NCBI RefSeq assembly: GCF_020283565.1
Contig: NC_060065.1
Coordinates: 34,708,409 to 34,772,408 of the forward strand
Origin: Trifolium pratense
Lineage: Eukaryota; Streptophyta; Magnoliopsida; Fabales; Fabaceae
DNA length: 64,000 nucleotides
Reading direction: 5' to 3'
Shown piece by piece: positions 12,296-24,397 of this stretch. A program made the translations under genes and the position numbers. Below the pieces are notes generated by a model, which saw only the letters and a list, made by a program, of their open reading frames with translations, had not been told where the DNA came from and ran no database searches. How positions within the stretch are numbered: position 1 is the stretch's first letter; each line of letters begins with the position of its first letter.

Positions 12296-15200
12296 GTTGA
12301 ATTTTAATAAGAACACATTTTGGTAGAGACTTTTTCTTAGTGAATTTTTTTAAGAATTACAGTAAAACACTGAGGACCAAAAAAAAGGTCGTATATTTGA
12401 CGATTAAGAATAAAAATTGGCATCCTTCAAAAAAAGAGAATAAAATTTGGCATATTTGTAGGGAATAAAAATGCATTTAAACCAAAGTTGAAGGTTTAAA
12501 TAAATTTCCAATGATCACTCTATCAAAAAAAAAAAATTAAATTAAATTTCCAGTCTATGTTTTCTTTTTGTTTTTAGCATGTAAATACACAATATGTTAT
12601 TTTATTTCTTGATTTTTTATTTTAGTCAATACAAAAAAAAACATATTGAAATTGGTCTCTTTAATTTTCATTTTAGTCTTTATTTTGAAGGACTAAATTC
12701 AAATATTATACATATAATAGGGGCAAATTATAATATGAATAAATTTTTTATCGATTAAAATAAAATAACAAAAAAGTATGACTAAAAATATAAATAAAAA
12801 TTATAGAGTAAAAGAAAAATGATTTTCTTTCTTCTTATAAATTAGGAGAGAGGAAGTATATATTTCATCTGATCCTTTTTATAAGAGGCATTTCACTTTT
12901 CTAGATTTATTGAATAATTAATGCGTCTGGTCCATATTCATTGAAATTTTTTAGTGATTCTTTGACTTAGCTTCATTGCTCGTATATTCTATAACACTCC
13001 CTCCCGCTTTAATTTGCACAGTCATTGTTGTAGTTGCAGTAATTCTTCTTTCGCTTACCCTCGTCCAGCTCTCCTCCTCTGCTTCGCTTTCCTCCATCGC
13101 CCAAGCCCCTTGCTTAAAATAATTTAGTACGGAGTAATTAATTGCACACGTTAAATGGTTCATAAGATCCTAACTCAACTGATAAAAAATAAAAATATTA
13201 AAATTGTTCGATCGAATGTCATGATCAAGATTCGAACCCCGACTCTCTTATTTGTGTGTATGAGTTTGTAATGATTTTGTGATTTCTTTCTATGTAAAAA
13301 GAAAATAAGTACACACTTCAATTGTAGAAAACTTAAAAAAAATAATTCAAGTTCAAAATTCAAACCAAATCCCAACAAATTATTATTATTGACAACAACT
13401 CCCTCCGTAATACAATATATGTTACTTTGGTGAAAAAGTTTGTACTACAATATATGTCACTTTATATTACTAATGAAGCATTTAATGCTATTTTTCCTAT
13501 TATACCCTTAACTATTTATTACTCTCTCTTCTTTCAATTCTTCATTAAACACAATATTTACTTTGGTGGAACAATGCAATGTTTCTCTTCAAACAAATGA
13601 ATGACATTGTCTCTCATATTTTTAGAGAAGGGAATCAAGTTGCTGACACCCTTGCTTCTCTTGGTTGTAGTTTATCTTCCTACACCTTTTGGCTTGAACC
13701 TCCTGATTTTCTTGCTTGCTGCTACCAACTTCTTTTACTTAAAAAAAATAAAAAAAAAATCTTCAATTTATTTTTTCCATACCATAAATGAATGACAATT
13801 TTGTAAATCAACTCATAATGTCTCTTTTACATATAACATTAATTACCTTTATTAATAGGTTTAAAAGTGTCAAAAAAGACATACAGTAGTATGGAGGGAA
13901 TACTATACTAATTGAATTGGAGATCAAATTTGTTTTTGTTTTGCTTCACTATTTTTTGTTTGTTTGTGGAAGTTATTTTATGAAATAAATGCATGGCTTA
14001 TTCTGAATGTATGTAGGTAAGGAGAAAAACATATGGGATTTATGCATCACTATCAGGAATGGGGGAGAGACCACCAACCCCACTACTGGATACCATAAAC
14101 TACCCAATTCATATGAAGAATCTCTCTAACAAGGTACTACTATAACTAGCTGTAAAAAATTATTTGAATTCTCTTCAAAATAATTCTTAAATGTTTTTTT
14201 TATTTTAATAATTTTAATCATTCATTCATTTTTCTTCTCTCATTTTTCTTGTAGAAATTGAAACAACTTGCGGATGAGTTGCGTTCAGATATTATTTTCA
14301 AAGTTTCTGAAACTGGTGGTCATTTAGGATCAAACCTTGGTGTTGTAGAACTCACTATTGCCCTACATTATGTTTTCAATGCTCCTAAAGACAAAATCTT
14401 GTGGGATGTTGGTCATCAGGTTGGTTGTTGTTTTCTATTAGTTCTATTATTTAATTCGGTTGGTTAGGAACGTCACAATTTATATGTAGGAGTTGGTGTT
14501 TAAATTTCGGACACTTCATTTATCCTGATATAATAAAATATGATGTTTAATTATGAAGTTCGACTAAATATGTCTACGTCTTTGACTAAATATGCAGTGT
14601 TATTCACATAAAATTTTGACTGGTAGAAGGAATAAGATGCATACGTTGAGGCAAAAAGATGGATTAAGTGGGTTTACTAAACGCTCTGAAAGTGACTTTG
14701 ATAGTTTTGGCACTGGTCACAGCTCAACAACAATATCAGCAGGGCTAGGTAAATTGTTTTATTCCTATTTATCTGTTGTTAGGTAGAAATTTCAACATAA
14801 TTGACATGGAATTTGAAATTTCATCTTTATCCTTTACATCACTGCTTCATATAAACAATGCACAGTTTGTTTTATGATTTGGCTCATTAAATGAAATTTT
14901 TACATTTTACTTCGCAAAACAGGAATGGCTGTTGGAAGGGATTTGAAGGGAGAACATAATAATGTAGTGGCAGTTATCGGCGACGGAGCCATGACTGCCG
15001 GACAAGCTTATGAAGCCATGAACAATGCTGGTTATCTTAATTCTGATATGATTGTTATTCTGAATGACAATAAACAAGTCTCTCTACCTACTGCTGATCT
15101 TGATGGTCCAATACCACCTGTTGGTGCTTTGAGCAAAACTCTTAGTAGATTACAATCAAACAAACATCTTAGAGAACTTAGAGAGGTTGCCAAGGTAAGC

Positions 15201-17328
15201 ATTACAATTCACAACTCTAGCTCTATCATTCTGTATAGTTGGTATTATAGTAGTGGTCATTGTCGTCGAATCACGATGAGAAATCATGGACTATAAACTA
15301 ACATTATTTATGCAGGGAGTAACTAAACAAATTGGTGAGCCTATGCATGAATTTGCTGCAAAAGTTGATGAATATGCTCTTGACCTAATCAAAGGTTCTG
15401 CATCAACACTATTCGAAGATCTTGGATTTCGCTATATTGGTCCTATTGATGGCCATAACATTGATGATCTTGTTGACATTCTCAAACAAGTTAAGAGTCC
15501 TAAGAAAACTGGTCCTGTATTAATCCATGTTGTCACTGAAAAAGGCCTAGGATATCCATATGCAGAAAAAGCAGCAGACAAGTACCATGGTAAAATAAGC
15601 ATTAACATTACAAATTAATCTTTGACTTGCTATATTCATGAAAGATATCTAACATTGTTTAGTTTTGCAGGAGTTGCCAAGTTTGATTATGCTACTGGAA
15701 AACAGTTCAAGACCAAGGCTCCAACGCCGTTACTCACAACATGCTTTGCTGATGCTTTGATCGCTGAAGCTGAAGTAGACAAAAACATTGTTGGAATCCA
15801 TGCTGCAATGGGAGGTGGAACCGGCATGAATCACTTCCTTCGCCGTTTCCCTACAAGATGTTTCGATGTAGGGATAGCAGAACAACATGCTGTTACATTT
15901 GCTGCAGGTTTAGCTTGTGAAGGTCTTAAGCCTTTTTGCACAATTTACTCATCCTTCTTGCAGAGAGCTTATGACCAGGTAGTATAATTTAGTTAATACT
16001 CCGTATAATAAGGCAATGCAGCATATAATTACTTTTCACGTGCAATCACACCAGTACTAATGCCTTAATCACCGAAATCCATATAGAATATTGTATAACA
16101 TCGACTTTTGTAAATAATGCTCTAAGTATATATTTCGTGTCCATTCGAAGGTGGTGCATGATGTGGATCTACAGAAGCTGCCTGTAAGATTTGTGATTGA
16201 CAAAGCTGGATTTGTTGGAGAAGATGGTCCAACACATTGTGGTTCTTTTGATGTCACCTATATGGCATGTCTACCTAACATGGTGGTGATGGCTCCTTCC
16301 GACGAAGCAGAGATTATCCACATGGTTGCAACTGCGGTTGCAATTAATGATCAACCTAGTTGTTTCCGATTTCCAAGGGCGAATGGAATTGGTGTTGAAC
16401 TACCTACAGGGAATAAAGGCATTCCTCTCGAGGTGAGTTAGAATTATAGCCACAATTATACACTTACAAAAATGAATATGAAGAAATTCTAGCAACATAC
16501 TCTATAACACATCATTTTCAACACAAGTACTTTAAAATAGCATGTTAGCATTTATATGTTTCTAGCAACAATTTTGACGAATGAAGTTAACATTTAATTA
16601 TATGTTTTGACATGTTAACAGATTGGAAAAGGTAGGATATTGATTGAAGGTGAAAGAGTGGCCCTTTTGGGCTTTGGAACAGCTGTTCAGAACTGTGTCA
16701 CGGCAGCTTCCCTGTTGGAACGTCACGGCTTGCATGTAACAGTGGCCGATGCTCGTTTCTGCAAGCCGTTGGATCGTTCCCTCATTCGCAGCCTAGCCAA
16801 ATCACATGAGGTATTGATCACTGTGGAAGAAGGATCAATAGGAGGATTTGGTTCTCATGTTGCTCAATTCATGGCCCTTGATGGTCTTCTTGATGGAAAA
16901 TTGAAGGTATATAATCCTTGTGGTAAAGTTTGATTTTAATATACTTTAAGCCAAAAAAAGTTTGACATTATCAACGAATCAAAATCAATCGTTTGTGTGA
17001 CTTTGGAAGCATCATGATTAAAGTCAAAAGTTCAAATTAATCTGACAGTTATGATTGATTGACGGTGTAATTTTTATTACACTGACGGTGTATATGATTT
17101 AAACTCAATATTCTATAATAGTAGTAACATATAGTTGATGAAAAATGAAATGTGTTTGATATTATGATGCAGTGGAGGCCAATGGTTTTTCCTGATATAT
17201 ATATTGAGCATGGTTCACCTAATGAGCAATTAGCTGAAGCTGGTCTAACATCATCTCACATAGCAGCAACAGTATTCAACATACTTGGACAAACAAGAAA
17301 GGCGCTAGAAGTCATGATTGTGACATAA
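10499..17328 (+). CDS. DXS: 1-deoxy-D-xylulose-5-phosphate synthase, plastid (ten exons, 720 aa)
   Basis: Exons 10499-10651, 14017-14133, 14255-14419, 14598-14748, 14923-15194, 15316-15589, 15671-15978, 16151-16432, 16622-16906, 17173-17328. All introns are GT-AG and the frame closes at 720 aa, normal for plant DXS. It condenses pyruvate and glyceraldehyde 3-phosphate to DXP, the first step of the plastid MEP isoprenoid pathway. Residues 1-50 are a Ser/His-rich plastid transit peptide. The thiamine-diphosphate site is seen in [16 protein letters not shown] (from about 215), [10 protein letters not shown] before it, and the catalytic Glu in [12 protein letters not shown] (E448). [10 protein letters not shown] lies in the transketolase pyrimidine-binding domain, and a C-terminal transketolase domain follows. 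The GMGERPPTP and [11 protein letters not shown] blocks look more like DXS2 than DXS1, but the clade is a judgement. The usual HQ-x-YPHK reads HQCYSHK here. Intron 1 (3.4 kb) is loaded with repeats. Confidence 0.95.
10822..11958. repeat. DXS intron 1 tandem duplication, copy A
   Basis: Matches copy B (12054-12925) in the same order: a 'gagtcaaggaatacccat' block, 'aggtgaaaagagagaaac', 'aataagaacacattttggta', and a closing 'attaggagagaggaag'. Copy A is longer because of an extra stretch at about 10935-11225 that includes a GC-rich patch and a (TA)n tract. Confidence 0.8.
12054..12925. repeat. DXS intron 1 tandem duplication, copy B
   Basis: Second copy of the unit at 10822-11958, offset by about 0.9-1.2 kb. 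It carries a long (AT)n tract (12221-12291) where copy A has a shorter one, and a small extra run near 12425-12450. Confidence 0.8.
12221..12291. repeat. (AT)n microsatellite, about 35 units
   Basis: Uninterrupted AT dinucleotides inside DXS intron 1; probably length-polymorphic. Confidence 0.95.
13166..13300 (+). mobile_element. SINE-like fragment in DXS intron 1
   Basis: A box-A-like CCTAACTCAACTGAT is followed about 60 bases later by a B-box-like GATTCGAACCCC. This is the order of a tRNA-derived head on the plus strand. Ends and target duplication are not clear. Confidence 0.4.
13398..13903. mobile_element. Stowaway-like MITE carrying an RNase H fragment
   Basis: The ends CTCCCTCCGTAATAC and AGTATGGAGGGAATA form the inverted CTCCCTCCGT termini typical of Stowaway (Tc1/mariner) MITEs. 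The interior at 13590-13725 reads [19 protein letters not shown] in frame, the C-terminal part of an RVT_3-type RNase H domain as found in plant LINEs. At about 0.5 kb the element is larger than a typical Stowaway, consistent with captured DNA. Confidence 0.6.
13579..13725 (+). pseudogene. RNase H (RVT_3) C-terminal fragment
   Basis: About 45 codons of a LINE-type RNase H end, with the conserved REGN-x-xAD core followed by a W-x-x-PP end region. There is no start domain and no catalytic carboxylates before it, so it cannot be a working gene. It lies within the Stowaway-like element in DXS intron 1. Confidence 0.6.
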
Positions 17329-18460
17329 AAGAAATGAACATGGATTCAATTTTGTTCATTTCCCTCAAAGTTCAAAATAATTAATATGTAATACTAGAAC
17401 TTTGACCCATGTAACAATAAAAAATAAAATACAAAAATCTTATGTCTTTTAGGTGCATGTTCAAAGTGAATCTTATGTCTTTTCACAATTTTATGCCATA
17501 TAACTATTTTTACCTTTAAAACTAATCAAAATTCATAATTAACATTTTGCAAAAAGTATATTTGTCTGCATATTTCCAACAAAATTATAAATATTTATTA
17601 ACTACATCTAAATTTTAAAAACATTTGCTTTCAATTTTGATTACTAAACTATAACTTCAAAAAATATCATCGTAACGTTACGACTCGTAGCACGAATGTA
17701 TTACTAGTTTCCACATGATAAAAGCAATAAACACAATCAATTGATTAGGGAATTTGTTCAAGTTTTTGAGATTGTAGGTGTACCATGTGCAGTTGTATTA
17801 TCTTTTGCCACCCACATTCTGCAAGAACACTTGCATCATATCCAAACCATAACGTGTAAGTTGGTGGGACAACATTATGACTCTGATTAGATAAACATTT
17901 CAATTTACAACTTATGAATATGCTATAACAATTTTTGTAAATTGTCTCCAACAGTCTCACAAATGATTATACTAATAGATAAATACACTTTGGATTGCAT
18001 CAAGGAATCTAGAAATAGCCAAAATTAGCATCATAGCTGACACATTTTAACAGCCTACTTTGAATTTCATATAATAATAATAATAATAATACTTATAAAT
18101 AGTTTCTACTTTGAATTTCATAGGAACTTACAGGAAGTGGGAGGCAGAAGACTCATCCCCCTTGCATTTGCAACTTTGGCATAAATGATTTGATAATATG
18201 ACACCAGCAGCAAACATCTCTATGCCATGAGTTGGATGCTCATTTGCATGCAACTACCATTCATCATACCAAGACTACTGAGATTGTATTGTGGGAATCT
18301 GAAGGAACTTGGTTGGCTTATGTTTTTATGGATGTAGCTAGGACTTAAGGATACTATTTTATAGTTTAATTTCATTTCATATACATACATTGATTGTTTC
18401 TACCAATAAAAGATCACATGACATCACAAATAAGCAGACTAGTAACTTAATTTCTTAGAC
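17329..18460. other. DXS 3' region and intergenic
   Basis: An AATAAAAAATAAAAT stretch at about 17407-17421 could serve as poly(A) signal for DXS. The rest is AT-rich with no supported gene; short ORFs lack any family resemblance. Confidence 0.45.
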
Positions 18461-19292
18461 TAGTTACAATGGTTAGGTTTAAACCCCAAAAGATGAGTTG
18501 AAATGTTGCAATGGTGGGTTTAATTTTGGGGTTGAATTAGTTGGAGGAGAGAGGGGTTGAAAAAAATTCAACCGGTTGAATGAGAGAAAAGTGAGAAAGT
18601 GGGTTGAATGAGGAGAGTGGGAAAGTGGGAGAGTGGGAAAGTGAATGAGACATGTGGCGCGAGCTGATAAGTCTCCTCTAGCAAGTGTGGTGCACTTGCT
18701 TAAGAGGGGAGTGAGTCTTGATTTTCTGATTTTTTTTTTTAAAATGTATATACATGTGTCATATTTTGATTGGGTGTGTATATTTTTATTTATTCTAATA
18801 CTTTCAAGACAATTATTGCATAGTATATTTTTTTCAATTTTGTTTAATACCAAAATTCATAATTTTAAAAACTCTATAAATAGAGTTATGGTTTGATATA
18901 CTTTTAACATAAAAAAAAATTCATTTTTACACTTCTTTCTCTAGTTTTTCCTCGTGCAATGGATCAAAATAAAAAATTATTGTCATTTTTAGTTGATAAA
19001 TTAAGGAAGAATAATAATTTTAAATATTAAATATATAAAAATTAAAATATTCATTATTTAAAAAAATATAAATAATTATTATTATTATACAAAATTAAAT
19101 AATATAAATAAAGAATAGAGACTGTGTGGTATATGAAAGTGAGTTGGAAGAGAGAGTATTTGGTTTAAACTAAACCATTATAGGAGTAAAAATTGAATGA
19201 TAGTTTGATTGTTATGTGAAAAAGAGAGAAAATAATATGGAGGATTGAGAAGTAAAAAATGTGAGGTTTAAACCTTAAACCATCGTTGATAA
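18461..19292. mobile_element. Non-autonomous inverted-repeat DNA transposon
   Basis: The ends share an imperfect inverted repeat (TTACAATGGTTAGGTTTAAAC at the left end, and CGATGGTTTAAGGTTTAAAC as the reverse complement of the right end). Inside is ACCAAAATTCATAATTTT followed by CTCTATAAATAGAG (18872-18885). The same module occurs twice in the foldback element at 3661-5391. No transposase ORF; superfamily unresolved, possibly PIF/Harbinger. Confidence 0.5.
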
Positions 19293-19546
19293 GATAACCA
19301 TGGGTTTGTCCTTGTCCATTGTCTGTTACTTCTGTTTTTGTGTGCCATTTCAGATGAGGATGGGTCCCTAATACTACAACCGTATGTAGCTCAATTATTA
19401 CTCTGTTTTTGTGTACAATTTCACATGAGATTTTTTAAGAGTGCAGTTTAGGACTTTATTGTAACACTAATATCTGTTTTTTGTTGTAGACACAATGATA
19501 TATAACACATAAAGAAAACAAAACTTTTTTTTTACAAGTCAAAATG

Positions 19547-19549
<3 letters not shown>

Positions 19550-19597
<48 letters not shown>
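19550..19597. repeat. (AT)n microsatellite
   Basis: About 24 AT units directly beyond the 3' end of the LINE fragment. Confidence 0.9.
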
Positions 19598-19598
<1 letters not shown>

Positions 19599-20015
19599 TA
19601 AAGCAAATAGTCTACGCAACACAAGACGTGTCAAGAGAGACTAAGAAATGTTACAATAGAGTCAAAACACAAGAACCAAAAGAAACTAAACAAGACCTAA
19701 ACAAGTCATAGGACTAGGCCACCAACTATGGCAGTTCAAAGCTAAAGTATTACTCGTCGCTTTCAACCACCTATAAGAAAAAGTCTTGATCTTGTCCAAC
19801 ATATGATGCACCGAACATGGTGAGCCTCTGAATAATCTGTGGTTTCTTTCGGTCCACACAACCCACACACAAGCGAGCCATATGAGCTGCATGAAAGAAC
19901 GTCGTGCACGAAGACCACCTACTAAAACTGTAAACTGAACAAAATGATCTACAAGATTCTGAGCAATCACCAAAGAAGAGCCAATACATGAGCTAATAAG
20001 AGACCAAAGTGTGTA
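19599..20015 (-). pseudogene. LINE ORF2 3' fragment (end of reverse-transcriptase protein)
   Basis: The minus-strand reading 19973-19686 ends ...LDKIKTFSYRWLKATSNT...WWPSPMTCLGLV and contains IWLACVWVVWTERNHRLF. That is the characteristic C-terminus of plant LINE ORF2 proteins after the zf-RVT domain. Only the last 95 or so codons remain, with no ATG, and the 3' side runs into an AT tract. It looks like a 5'-truncated LINE insertion. Confidence 0.75.
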
Positions 20016-20210
20016 TCATAGAGAAATTTATTTGGTGTATTAAAGAATTTGATGTATATTTGTATGAATTATTTGCAAGTTGCTGATAAGGAAATGAAAT
20101 ACCAAATAACTAATAGACAACTAGCATAATACATTGCAGCGTTGCCACGAATTTAATTTTGATTTAGACTTTTTTATTGAGATAATGTAAAAAAAAAAAT
20201 ATTAATGACT

Positions 20211-20580
20211 TAATTAGTCTATTGGTCCATTAAAGACATTTTAGGTTTTACAATGGTCCCTTAAAGAAAAAAAAGTCCGGATTGGTCCCTTAAAGACATA
20301 TATTTTTGTCATATTGGTCCTTTCCGTTAAATTTTAACTCCAAATATAACAAAAAATTTCAATGGTTAAAATTTTAAAAATTAATAAGGTTTTTGGTGGA
20401 CCACTTACACTTAATGACATCCACAATCCAGTCTACTAAAACTAACGTTTTTTGTAAAAAATTGACGGAAAGGACCAATTGAGAAACGAATGTGTCTTTA
20501 AGGGACCAATCATGACCTTTTTTTCTTTAAGGGACCATTGTAAAACCTAAAATATCTTTAAGGGACCAAAAGACTAATTA
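20211..20580. mobile_element. Inverted-repeat MITE (about 370 bp)
   Basis: The left end TTAATTAGTCTATTGGTCC is mirrored by the right end GGACCAAAAGACTAATTAA. The match continues inward for about 80 bp, through GGTCCCTTAAAGA blocks and their complement TCTTTAAGGGACC. No ORF. The target duplication could not be fixed because the terminal bases are themselves repetitive. Confidence 0.75.
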
Positions 20581-22333
20581 ACTCTATATTAATAGAGTAA
20601 ATTATAATATGTTGAATATTATAAATGCGAAATTAGTTTCGTTATAGAATAACTCGACAGTGCAAGATTTAGCAGAGAACGGGCCCTTACCGTTCCGTAT
20701 TTAAAATTTGAATTTTTCCCGTACTCATCCCCGCATCTAGTTAGATTGACTTTTCCTCTTATATAAATAATCTCTATTTTTGTGAAGCACCAGCGTCACG
20801 ATTAAAATAAGAAGAATAAAATGTGTCAATAAACGGGCTTCACCATCTCAAAAGGTAAGAAATATGTTGGGTACATTTCTCCGATCAAGTGTGCTAGTTA
20901 ATTTTTTTGAAATTAATTGATATTAACGATAGTGTAAAATATTTTTAAATATGCATTCGATGACATTATATTTATAAGACTCATACACATCTTTCGTGAC
21001 CGTAATTGCCTTTTCATTTTTATACTATTCCACCTACCCATGTTTTCTGCTCAAATGGAAGATCTAATGCTGAATAATACACGTTGTAAACATTGAGGAT
21101 GATGTCGGCAGGTGACAAAATCATTGTAGCTTCTCTACATAGACGACAAAACTAGTGTTTGTTTGTTACTTCTTCATCTAGATCTGACACATATGAACAC
21201 ATGATTTTATACCAATAATTATGTACTACTACTACTAATATATCTTGCAATGAACATTCAAGAGAGGTTTCTAAATAGCAGCATATCTTATCAATCTGGC
21301 ACACTAATATTTAAGTGCAGCATATAATGTTTAAGGATACACTTAATATCAATTTAAAAAGAGAAACAACATAAGCAAATATTGTAATGACAACACATAA
21401 ACAACCATTATCTCCATTACTTTCCCGTCACTAATCAGTCTTTAATGTGATATCATGCGTCGGCATATCCTAGGATGTATTGCAATAAACAACACTAAGA
21501 ATAACTTTACCAAATCCATAATTTAACCAACAATGAATCGGTTTAAGTGGTAAGGTTTTTGGTCCCCTTAAATATATGGTCGGGAATTCAATTTCTAACT
21601 TATGAAGAAAATTTGCTTGGAGGGAAGAGAACATACCTTATATGCTCCACAGATTTTCCGACGATGATTAATCATTATTAATAATGATGAAAATTTCGTA
21701 CCAATATCATAAAGTTAAAAAAAAATAAAAAATATGTAAGTAAACTCTTTCTTTGGCCCACCAACAACCCACCACTATTGGGAGATGAAATCTAAGTGGA
21801 AATTTTCAAGACGCAAAATAGAGTGGATTGATGAACTTAAACCCATGGTCAATATGAAATGTCAATCAAATTCATAACCAAAACCAACCAATAGAGAAAG
21901 AGATAATGGTTGGAGAGAGATAAAGTCCACAGTTACTAGTAGTTGACAAACTCACTTTTATAAGTCAAATTTGTAAAGATTCAGTTAAATTTTAAGATTC
22001 TTTTTTCTTACTATCTCTTAAAAAATTAGGGATATAATAACGATATTTATTATCCAAGAACAACGAGAATAAATCACATAAATACACATATAAATTTGTA
22101 TATGTGATTTATTTTCATTCATTGTTAGATATCATACATATCAGATACCTGACACACCTTCAATAAGAGTAGCAAATAACACATGTGCAATTGCAACAGA
22201 TCTACCGACGACATGGTGTCACAAAACAGGACACCCAACATTACACAATTATAAATCATATAATTGCATCATACAATCACTCTATTCCATTTACAAAAAT
22301 TCAATAAGCATAATTGACAAGTTTAAAGAAGAA
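20581..22333. other. Intergenic
   Basis: No supported gene. A weak SINE-like block near 21535-21670 (GGTTTAAGTGGTAAGG, then GGGAATTCAATTTC) has box-A/B-like spacing. The last few hundred bases should hold the promoter of the acidic-protein gene. Confidence 0.4.
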
Positions 22334-22587
22334 ATGAATGATATGGATGTATCATGCTCATCTTTGTTGCTTATTGAAGACAGTGCAGATTCTGAAGGTG
22401 ACTCTGTTGGCTTCTTTACTCTATACCAAGCTGCTAACATTGGTCACAAGGAAGATGATGCTGAATCATGTACCTATGAACATGACATAGATGATGGTAT
22501 ATGTAGCTTGATTAAGGAAGATGAAGATAATAAAGGGTCAGGTGAATTTTGTTGCGACGAAGAATGGTCTTCTTCATCACCTTTACT

Positions 22588-22624
<37 letters not shown>

Positions 22625-22708
22625 GAAACAAGAATGGTTAATGTTAATTTGAATGATGTTGATGATAAACTATTTTGGGAGATATGCATGGAAGTAGGGT
22701 ACCCGTAA
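22334..22708 (+). CDS. Small acidic protein of unknown function (124 aa)
   Basis: Single-exon ORF from ATG at 22334 to TAA at 22708. The protein opens MNDMDVSCSSLLLIEDSADSEGD, is strongly acidic, and contains 11 consecutive Asp residues encoded by a GAT repeat (22588-22623). It ends KLFWEICMEVGYP. There is no signal peptide or membrane segment. I do not recognise a domain; the Ser-Leu-rich start and the FWE-x-C end look like short plant-specific acidic proteins of unknown role. The GAT repeat's antisense poly-Ser frame is a shadow. Expression is not shown by the sequence; the main support is a clean start, a clean stop and amino-acid composition unlike random AT-rich ORFs. Confidence 0.6.
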
Positions 22709-23227
22709 CATTATGTTATGCTGTCAAATTTGTTTGGACCTTATTCACCATACATGTTCATTTTTCTTGTCCATTTTGCTGATATGTCTTACCATCTGTT
22801 TCATTTTAAGGTATTGTTTGTTTTAAGAAACATTTTTTGAAATTTTGATTGAGAATATGTACTACTACAAATTGGAGTGTGATGAAAGTAAAGCTTGAAA
22901 AAACATTAAGATATGTGTCAAAAAATTAATTACAGAAATTGCTCTATTAGTAGTCTAATGAAGCTTCTTTTGTTTGGCTAAATGATAAATATCACAAATG
23001 CAATCTTTATTAACTGAGGGTGAGATGAGTAGCTTAATTTGTGAATTGAACCGGAAGAGTTAAGTTATAGAGTTGGAGGTCTAATAAATATTAAGAATTA
23101 TATGCATAAGTAATTTAGCTATGAGTATATACATGAATAGCGGATGAATATTGATCTTCACGAGTGTTTTCAATAATGAAGATTGGGTTTTCTAGTCTCT
23201 GGTGTTCCTTGTTACCGTTTCTCTCTA

Positions 23228-23380
23228 AATTTTGTGCCACAATTGCCTTAAATTGCACCACGATTTGTATTTTTTTCATGTGGCAGTGAAAATCGTGCCA
23301 CGATTTTTCCAGAATTTTCACTTTTCACAGCGGTTAAAAATCGTGCCACGATTTGTTGAAATCGTGGCGCGATTTTTCCA
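23228..23380. repeat. Cluster of AAATCGTG-C-CACGATTT palindromes
   Basis: Two exact 17-base palindromes with a single central base, plus diverged versions (GTGCCACAATT, GCACCACGATTT, AAATCGTGGCGCGATTT), lie within 150 bp. Possibly an LTR or tandem-repeat remnant. Confidence 0.6.
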
Positions 23381-23852
23381 AATTTTTTTTCTGTTTTATC
23401 TTCAAACTCTTTGTGATGTCTCTTAGTCTTGCTAAAATATTTTCTTTATCATATAAATACACCTAAAAACTTACAAAAATACTATAAAATTACTACTAAT
23501 TAAAAATCGCATGACATAATGTCGTCGAGCATCATCACCAAGCCATGATCATGATTTCCTGTAGTTAAGCTTCCATACGATAATAAATATCAGCCGTTGT
23601 TTTGAGATCAGACGATCTAGATTGCACAGTCAAATTATCTTATACTGAGAATTTTGAATTATATGCATAGATTGTCAGCGAACAAACACAAAGACACAGT
23701 TAAAATCATTTGTGACTCTTAGCAGAAGTTAAGTTTTGGATGAAATGTGGCAGATAAAGCACATTTAGTGAGAATAATTAAATTGGTGACATGCACAACA
23801 TACATCACCAATGATTTGATGTAATATACATTAATTGTAAAAAAGCTGCAAT

Positions 23853-23858
<6 letters not shown>

Positions 23859-23895
<37 letters not shown>
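23859..23895. repeat. (TA)n microsatellite
   Basis: About 18 TA units. Confidence 0.9.
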
Positions 23896-23898
<3 letters not shown>

Positions 23899-24269
23899 TA
23901 TTAAATAAATCTTCCGTCTCTAAAAATATTGTAAATTTTGATTTTAGTCTCAAAAAATAAAAATCAGGATGTTTCATCTTCTGAGAAAAAAATTGTTTTA
24001 TTTTTGGTATGTAATGACCAATTTATTTTCATATTAAAATTAAGATTATGATTCTTCTATATTCGAGATGTGACTACGTCAGTTATGTACATCTATTATC
24101 TCAAATATCTGTATATCTATATAATGTTAAAAAAATTGTGTAGAACATATCAAAGTTATGTTGACTAAAATATTAGAAGGACAAAAATATTCAGTTTGTA
24201 TACATTATTCTCAAAATATTACTTTTACGTTGTATTTTGTATTTATGAGAATTAAATCACACAAAAAAT

Positions 24270-24397
24270 TGTCCAATAAATGTAGCTCAAATCGTAGCTA
24301 CCAGAAATATTATTGGAGTGGCCGGAATTTGAACTCCAAATTCCACGTTTCTTCACATTTAAATGTGCGAGTTTTATCATTTAGACTTGACAAAAAA
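24270..24397 (+). mobile_element. Degenerate tRNA-derived SINE
   Basis: The blocks GTGGCCGGAATTTGAACTCC, CTTCACATTTAAATGTG and TAGACTTGAC followed by an A tail match, in order, the 3' two thirds of the copy at 47702-47832. The tRNA-like head is eroded. Confidence 0.5.

Noticed and set aside
12951..13163. 70-residue minus-strand ORF in DXS intron 1
   Set aside because: No domain and no conserved look; a chance ORF in intron DNA.
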